DNA of 9,564 nucleotides, taken from the NCBI GenBank assembly GCA_019239585.1, contig JAFAZU010000023.1, positions 1 to 9,564 on the forward strand, given 5' to 3'. The notes under the pieces are model-generated. The model made no database searches, had not been told where the DNA came from, and saw only the letters and a list, made by a program, of their open reading frames with translations. Of the stretch, positions 6,511-9,564 are shown one piece after another (position 1 is the first letter of the stretch; each line of letters opens with the position of its first letter). The stretch is from Acidobacteriaceae bacterium (GTDB lineage Bacteria > Acidobacteriota > Terriglobia > Bryobacterales > Bryobacteraceae). Both the position numbers and the translations under genes were made by a program.

Positions 6511-7077
6511 ATGCACCAAGAAGAGAACAGAACCGCTCGGTGGATTTCCGCGCTCAGCCGGAAGGTTGTTCTCCCCACAGCACTAACATTGACGGCTAAC
6601 GCGACAGCGCAGTCTTCCAACTCAACGAATGCCCAAGTCCTGCAAGAATTGTTGACCGAAGTAAGGCAGCTCCGGATGGCGCTGGAACGGGCAAATACCC
6701 TTAATGCGCGGTTGCAGATCACACTCCAACGCATCCAATTGCAGCAAAATCAAGTAAATAGAGCCTCGAGCGACCTCGAATCAGTTCGCGGCGCAATTTC
6801 CAAAGCGGAAGCTGATGAGTCCCAAACTTCAAGTGAATTGTCAGATGTCGAGAGCCGACTGCCGCAAGAGCAAGATCCTAACCGTCAGAAAGAGCTTCAG
6901 GGGGTCCAGAAATATATGAAAACAAAGCTTGAACAGCAAACGCATGCCGTTCAGGAGCTACAAGGGAAAGAAAGTGAACTGGCCACCTCCTTGCAACATG
7001 AGCAAGCGAAGTTAGCAGACCTGCAATCTCGTTTAGACACACTAGAGAAGACCCTTGAGCCGCAGCAAACACAGTAG
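6511..7077 (+). CDS. Putative secreted coiled-coil protein (188 aa)
   Basis: The N-terminus is basic (RTARWISALSRK), then weakly hydrophobic (VVLPTALTLT), ending in TANATAQSS. This looks like a Sec signal peptide cleaved after A33, so the mature protein would be periplasmic or exported. Nearly all the rest (about 43-183) is heptad-rich alpha helix: LLTEVRQLRMALERANTLNA, then LQITLQRIQLQQNQ, and finally LADLQSRLDTLEKTL. One break near PQEQDPNRQ (about 116-124) suggests two helices folding into a hairpin. There are no cysteines and no enzymatic motif. I recall proteins with this ELL.EVR.LR.ALE.AN arrangement in many Acidobacteriota; their role is unknown, and scaffold or envelope-spacer functions are only guesses. 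ATG 6511 has no clear Shine-Dalgarno and follows the nucleotidyltransferase by 20 bases, so it may share that transcript. Confidence 0.75.
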   Translation: MHQEENRTARWISALSRKVVLPTALTLTANATAQSSNSTNAQVLQELLTEVRQLRMALERANTLNARLQITLQRIQLQQNQVNRASSDLESVRGAISKAEADESQTSSELSDVESRLPQEQDPNRQKELQGVQKYMKTKLEQQTHAVQELQGKESELATSLQHEQAKLADLQSRLDTLEKTLEPQQTQ

Positions 7078-7162
7078 CACCTAAGAACGGGAAACAATTG
7101 GACCCCAAAACAGCACAAGCTACTCCCTTAAGCGGCAGTCGTCGGATGAACTCGCCCATGCT

Positions 7163-7453
7163 CTACACGAGCTTGTCGATGCGTTCGCCGAGTTCACGGG
7201 AGCGCTCGCGGTCGGCTGCCTGCTGGCGCTCGATGGCTTCCAGGCGCTTGTCGTACTCGGCCATGCGTTGATCGTGGCCTTCGAGAATGCGGACCGTTTT
7301 GAGCAGGAGACGGTCAATCTGCTCCTGCGCCTGTTCGAGCGCGGTGAGGCGCCGGTGCAGCTCGCCTCCGTTGGGGGTGTTGGATGCATCGTCTGGCCTA
7401 GTGTTTGTTTCGGCCGGCACGTTGATTTCCAGACGGACGCGCCGCCCTTTCAT
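7163..7453 (-). CDS. Small coiled-coil hypothetical protein (96 aa)
   Basis: ATG at 7453 is preceded by AGAGGAGA, a purine-rich ribosome site though slightly close. The 96 residues begin with a basic RRVRLEINVP segment and a polar linker (about 12-30). A continuous charged coiled coil (about 31-96) follows: LHRRLTALEQAQEQIDRLLL, ILEGHDQRMAEYDKRLEAIE, ELGERIDKLV. There is no signal peptide or membrane span. Such short Glu/Arg-rich coils often oligomerise, but nothing indicates a function. Codons are GC-rich (about 66% over 7201-7380) compared with about 42-50% just outside, so the gene may be a foreign insert or simply a high-GC class. It ends at TAG 7163-7165. The same frame continues with SMGEFIRRLP, which would extend the heptads, so a nonsense truncation is possible. 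It is divergent from the sulfite reductase gene. Confidence 0.68.
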   Translation of the reverse strand: MKGRRVRLEINVPAETNTRPDDASNTPNGGELHRRLTALEQAQEQIDRLLLKTVRILEGHDQRMAEYDKRLEAIERQQAADRERSRELGERIDKLV

Positions 7454-7606
7454 TCTCCTCTATCTTTTGTCTTCATGCCTACGGAGCGCTGGACTCGTGA
7501 AGAACTCTACAACTGAGTTCCACTTTTTTAGCAACTGTGCCGCAATCACCTATTTCCCTAAAGACAATTAGGAATCGCTCGTCCTTCAGGTTATCCTGAT
7601 AAATGG
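7454..7606. promoter_or_regulatory. Divergent intergenic region with two small inverted repeats before the sulfite reductase gene
   Basis: This 153-base, relatively AT-rich region must hold the promoters of both flanking genes. CCTAA (7557-7561) pairs with TTAGG (7568-7572) across six bases. TCAGG (7586-7590) pairs with CCTGA (7595-7599) across TTAT, ending seven bases before ATG 7607. The second could fold in the leader and includes the only AGG near the start. No consensus -35/-10 pair was found. Whether either is an operator (sulfur genes are commonly controlled by CysB-like or Rrf2-like regulators) is speculation. Confidence 0.3.
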
Positions 7607-9316
7607 ATGGAAAACTTGCTACCTGCGGCTGAACAGGCCAAAGTCGATGCTAAGTTCCTGCGCGGCACGATTCAGGAAGAACTCGAGAACACTTCCGACA
7701 TGTTCTCGAAGGCTGCGGTCGGAGTATTAAAATTCCATGGAACCTATCAACAGGATGATCGTGATGTCCGTAAGGGAGGCCCTAAGCAGTATTCCTGCAT
7801 GGTTCGCGTCGGCGTACCCGGCGGCGTTCTTACGCCGGATCAGTATTTGACACTGGATCGCCTTGCCAATATTGGCGACGGTTCGCTCCGCATCACGACC
7901 CGGCAGGACATTCAATACCATTACGTCCCGAAGCCGCGCCTTCGTGAACTGATTCGTGGCTTAAACGACAGTTATCTTTCCACTTTGGCCGCTTGCGGAG
8001 ATGTGGTTCGAAACACTATCTCCTGCCCTGCGCCTTTTGAAAACGAGCATCGGCAGAACATCCAGGAATACGTCACGTTTCTGTCCCGCAGTCTAAAGCC
8101 CAAGACGGCCGCCTACTACGATATCTGGATCAATGGTGAACACTCTGCCACCGCTGAAGAACCCTCTGGGCCCGAAGGTCGAACCGAACCGCTTTACGGA
8201 CTGACCTACCTGCCCCGCAAATTTAAAATCGGCTTTGCTTTTCCCGGCGATAACACTACCGATATTTACGCCAACGATATCGGTATCGTTCCCCGCTATG
8301 GATCAGGCCAGTTGACCGGTTTCACGATTCTGGCCGGCGGCGGCATGGGCCAAAGCGCTGGAGTCAAGGCCTCTCACCCGCGCATGGCCGACCCGATCTG
8401 TTCGATTGGTCCCAGCGAGGAAGAATTGCTTGAAGTAGCAACCGCCATTGTTACGATACACCGGGATTTCGGCAATCGTACCAACCGTAAGTTAGCCCGT
8501 CTGAAGTATGTTCTGGACGACTGGGGTGTTGAGAAGTTCAAGACCGAGCTGGAAGCCCGCGTAGGCCGCCCGCTCGCCCCTCCCGAACCTCTTACCTGGA
8601 CCCGTGCGGAGGATTACCTCGGCTGGCATCGCCAAGGCATGGATGAAAACGGCGCGCCCATCTGGTTTACGGGTGTGCGCATCGTGAGCGGACGTATTCG
8701 CGACTTCAGCGAGAAGCACCGCTTCCGTACCGGCCTTCGTGAGATTGTTCAAAAATTTGGCTCCGAAGTCCGCCTGACGTGCCAACAGAACCTGTATCTC
8801 TGCAGTATTCGCGATGCTGACCGGAGCGCAATTGCCGCGATCCTTCGCAACTGTGGCTTAGCCGAACCGGAAACGCTTCCCCCTGTGCTCCGCCATGCGA
8901 TTGCCTGCCCCGCTCTTCCCACCTGCGCTCTGGCGATCACGGAGTCCGAACGCATAATGCCGCAACTCGTAGACGAAATTCAGGCTGAACTCAACAGCGT
9001 AGGTTTGCCGGACCAAGTGGTACATTTTCGCACCAGCGGCTGCCCGAACGGCTGCTCACGCCCCTACACTTCTGAAATCGGCATTGTCGGGGCGAGCCTT
9101 AATATGTATTCTATCTATCTCGGTGCATCGCCGCTCGGAACACGTCTTGGCAGCCTGTTCGCGCAAAATGTCAAACGCGAACAAATTGCCCCGCGCCTCC
9201 GGCCTGTTCTCAGTTTCTACAAAGAGGAGCGGCAGTTGAATGAAGCTTTCGGCGACTTTTGCCATCGTGTCGGCATGGAAGCTCTACGTGAAATCGCCAG
9301 CCCTGTTGCCGCTTAA
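7607..9316 (+). CDS. cysI: Assimilatory sulfite reductase hemoprotein (siroheme / Fe4S4)
   Basis: The 569-residue protein has the usual length for the catalytic hemoprotein that reduces sulfite to sulfide with six electrons for cysteine synthesis in the cytoplasm. It shows LRGTIQEELENTSD (18-31), KFHGTYQQDDRDVR (42-55), the sulfite-site arginine segment SLRITTRQDIQYH (93-105), and LPRKFKIGF with basic residues near 204-207. The paired ferrodoxin-like repeats are complete. The cluster/siroheme cysteines are C434 and C440 (CPALPTC) and C479 and C483 (SGCPNGCSRPY). CPALPTC and GCPNGCxRPY resemble ferredoxin-type enzymes of plants and cyanobacteria, whereas FHGxYQQDDRD resembles CysI, so the electron donor (NADPH flavoprotein CysJ or ferredoxin) is open. 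No cysJ, cysH or siroheme gene is in view. The start is ATG 7607; an ATG at 7603 is in another frame. A hairpin terminator follows. Confidence 0.96.
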   Translation: MENLLPAAEQAKVDAKFLRGTIQEELENTSDMFSKAAVGVLKFHGTYQQDDRDVRKGGPKQYSCMVRVGVPGGVLTPDQYLTLDRLANIGDGSLRITTRQDIQYHYVPKPRLRELIRGLNDSYLSTLAACGDVVRNTISCPAPFENEHRQNIQEYVTFLSRSLKPKTAAYYDIWINGEHSATAEEPSGPEGRTEPLYGLTYLPRKFKIGFAFPGDNTTDIYANDIGIVPRYGSGQLTGFTILAGGGMGQSAGVKASHPRMADPICSIGPSEEELLEVATAIVTIHRDFGNRTNRKLARLKYVLDDWGVEKFKTELEARVGRPLAPPEPLTWTRAEDYLGWHRQGMDENGAPIWFTGVRIVSGRIRDFSEKHRFRTGLREIVQKFGSEVRLTCQQNLYLCSIRDADRSAIAAILRNCGLAEPETLPPVLRHAIACPALPTCALAITESERIMPQLVDEIQAELNSVGLPDQVVHFRTSGCPNGCSRPYTSEIGIVGASLNMYSIYLGASPLGTRLGSLFAQNVKREQIAPRLRPVLSFYKEERQLNEAFGDFCHRVGMEALREIASPVAA

Positions 9317-9322
9317 AGCGGC
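9308..9322 (+). repeat. Short hairpin overlapping the sulfite reductase stop codon
   Basis: GCCGC pairs with GCGGC around a TTAAA loop that contains the TAA stop (9314-9316). TTTC follows. It may be an auxiliary terminator or pausing structure just ahead of the long hairpin, or chance. Confidence 0.4.
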
Positions 9323-9326
9323 TTTC

Positions 9327-9374
9327 AAGCTAAAAGCCGACTGGGAGAATTAACTCCCAGTCGGCTTTTAGCTT
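9327..9374. terminator. Perfect 21-bp hairpin, likely bidirectional terminator
   Basis: Bases 9327-9347 are the exact reverse complement of 9354-9374, with an AATTAA loop at 9348-9353. The top of the stem is GC-rich (GCCGACTGGGAG). The base is A-rich on the left and T-rich on the right (CTTTTAGCTTT), so it gives a U-containing tail in either direction. It sits between the sulfite reductase and the convergent peptidase gene, which is where a shared terminator is expected. There is no long unbroken T-run, so termination strength is uncertain. Confidence 0.85.
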
Positions 9375-9386
9375 TAGCGGGGCTGG

Positions 9387-9564
9387 TTAATAACCCAAAG
9401 CCGCTTGCACAGCGGGCAGGGCCATGGTGATGCCGTAGCCCGAGTCCCGGTCCACCCCCACCGCCATCGTGTCCAGCGCCGTGTTGACCATGATGGCTTT
9501 GATCTGCGCGTTCGTCAAACTCGGATTGGCTCCCTTCACCAGCGCCGCAATGGCTGCCGCATGC
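9387..9564 (-). CDS. S8 (subtilisin-like) peptidase, C-terminal end (partial)
   Basis: On the minus strand, 58 codons run from the right edge to TAA at 9387-9389. They read HAAAIAALVKGANPSLTNAQ, then IKAIMVNTALD, GVDRDSGYGI and a short AVQAALGY tail. This is the usual end of the subtilase domain: the conserved GTSxAAPHAAxIAAL helix, the NPxLTxAQI segment, and the VNTALD plus DRDSGYG finish. The window cuts the gene about six residues after the expected catalytic serine, so no triad residue is visible and neither activity nor secretion signal can be judged. Codons are strongly G/C-ending and local GC is near 72%, above the neighbours. It converges on the sulfite reductase and shares the hairpin terminator. 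Confidence 0.82.
   Translation of the reverse strand, partial: HAAAIAALVKGANPSLTNAQIKAIMVNTALDTMAVGVDRDSGYGITMALPAVQAALGY

Noticed and set aside
3255..7165. TAG recoding (amber read-through) explaining the in-frame TAGs in the RHS fragment and coiled-coil gene
   Set aside because: TAG ends several sound genes here (nucleotidyltransferase, secreted coiled-coil, DUF6982-like), so it is an ordinary stop.
1..9564. CRISPR array, tRNA or rRNA genes, intact transposase
   Set aside because: No regularly spaced repeats, cloverleaf-like segments, rRNA signatures or transposase motifs were seen on either strand.

Overview
The window looks like chromosomal DNA from a free-living Gram-negative bacterium with about 55% GC. 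Several proteins resemble families I associate with Acidobacteriota: a KRIILYRFDRQP-type 'DUF6982-like' protein, a secreted 'ELLTEVRQLRMALERANTLNARLQ' coiled-coil protein, an S8 peptidase ending in a DRDSGYG motif, and decayed RHS debris. That placement comes from memory of protein families. No search was run.

Layout, left to right. (1) Bases 1-1873, minus strand: a HlyD/MacA-type periplasmic adaptor, then a multi-membrane-span protein with a GT-C/DUF2142-like DEPFHY motif. The second gene starts at TTG, overlaps the adaptor by 8 bases and runs off the left edge. (2) Bases 1975-2941, plus strand: a small uncharacterised protein and a 2H phosphoesterase (2'-5' RNA ligase-like) with both HxT motifs. 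(3) Bases 2959-3587: a genomic scar. The last ~53 codons of a LuxR-type regulator (minus strand) abut a ~70% GC RHS-core fragment (plus strand) that carries two in-frame TAG codons. An AT-rich dyad follows. (4) Bases 3645-6490: a DUF6982-like gene (minus), divergent by 31 bases from a XerC/D-family tyrosine recombinase, which overlaps a CCA-adding-enzyme/poly(A)-polymerase-family nucleotidyltransferase by 8 bases. (5) Bases 6511-7077: a secreted coiled-coil protein. Bases 7163-7453, minus strand: a small GC-rich coiled-coil protein. (6) Bases 7607-9316: a full-length assimilatory sulfite reductase hemoprotein with all four siroheme/Fe4S4 cysteines. A perfect 21-bp hairpin follows, then the convergent C-terminus of a subtilisin-family peptidase that runs off the right edge.

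Most of this is housekeeping: tRNA 3'-end maturation, chromosome-dimer resolution or site-specific recombination, sulfur assimilation and envelope export. The only clearly accessory part is the LuxR/RHS scar. I found no CRISPR array, intact insertion sequence, tRNA or rRNA, and no convincing new multi-gene system. The most useful items for follow-up are the scar, the edge gene with a non-ATG start, the two lineage-typical hypothetical proteins and the unusual start contexts.
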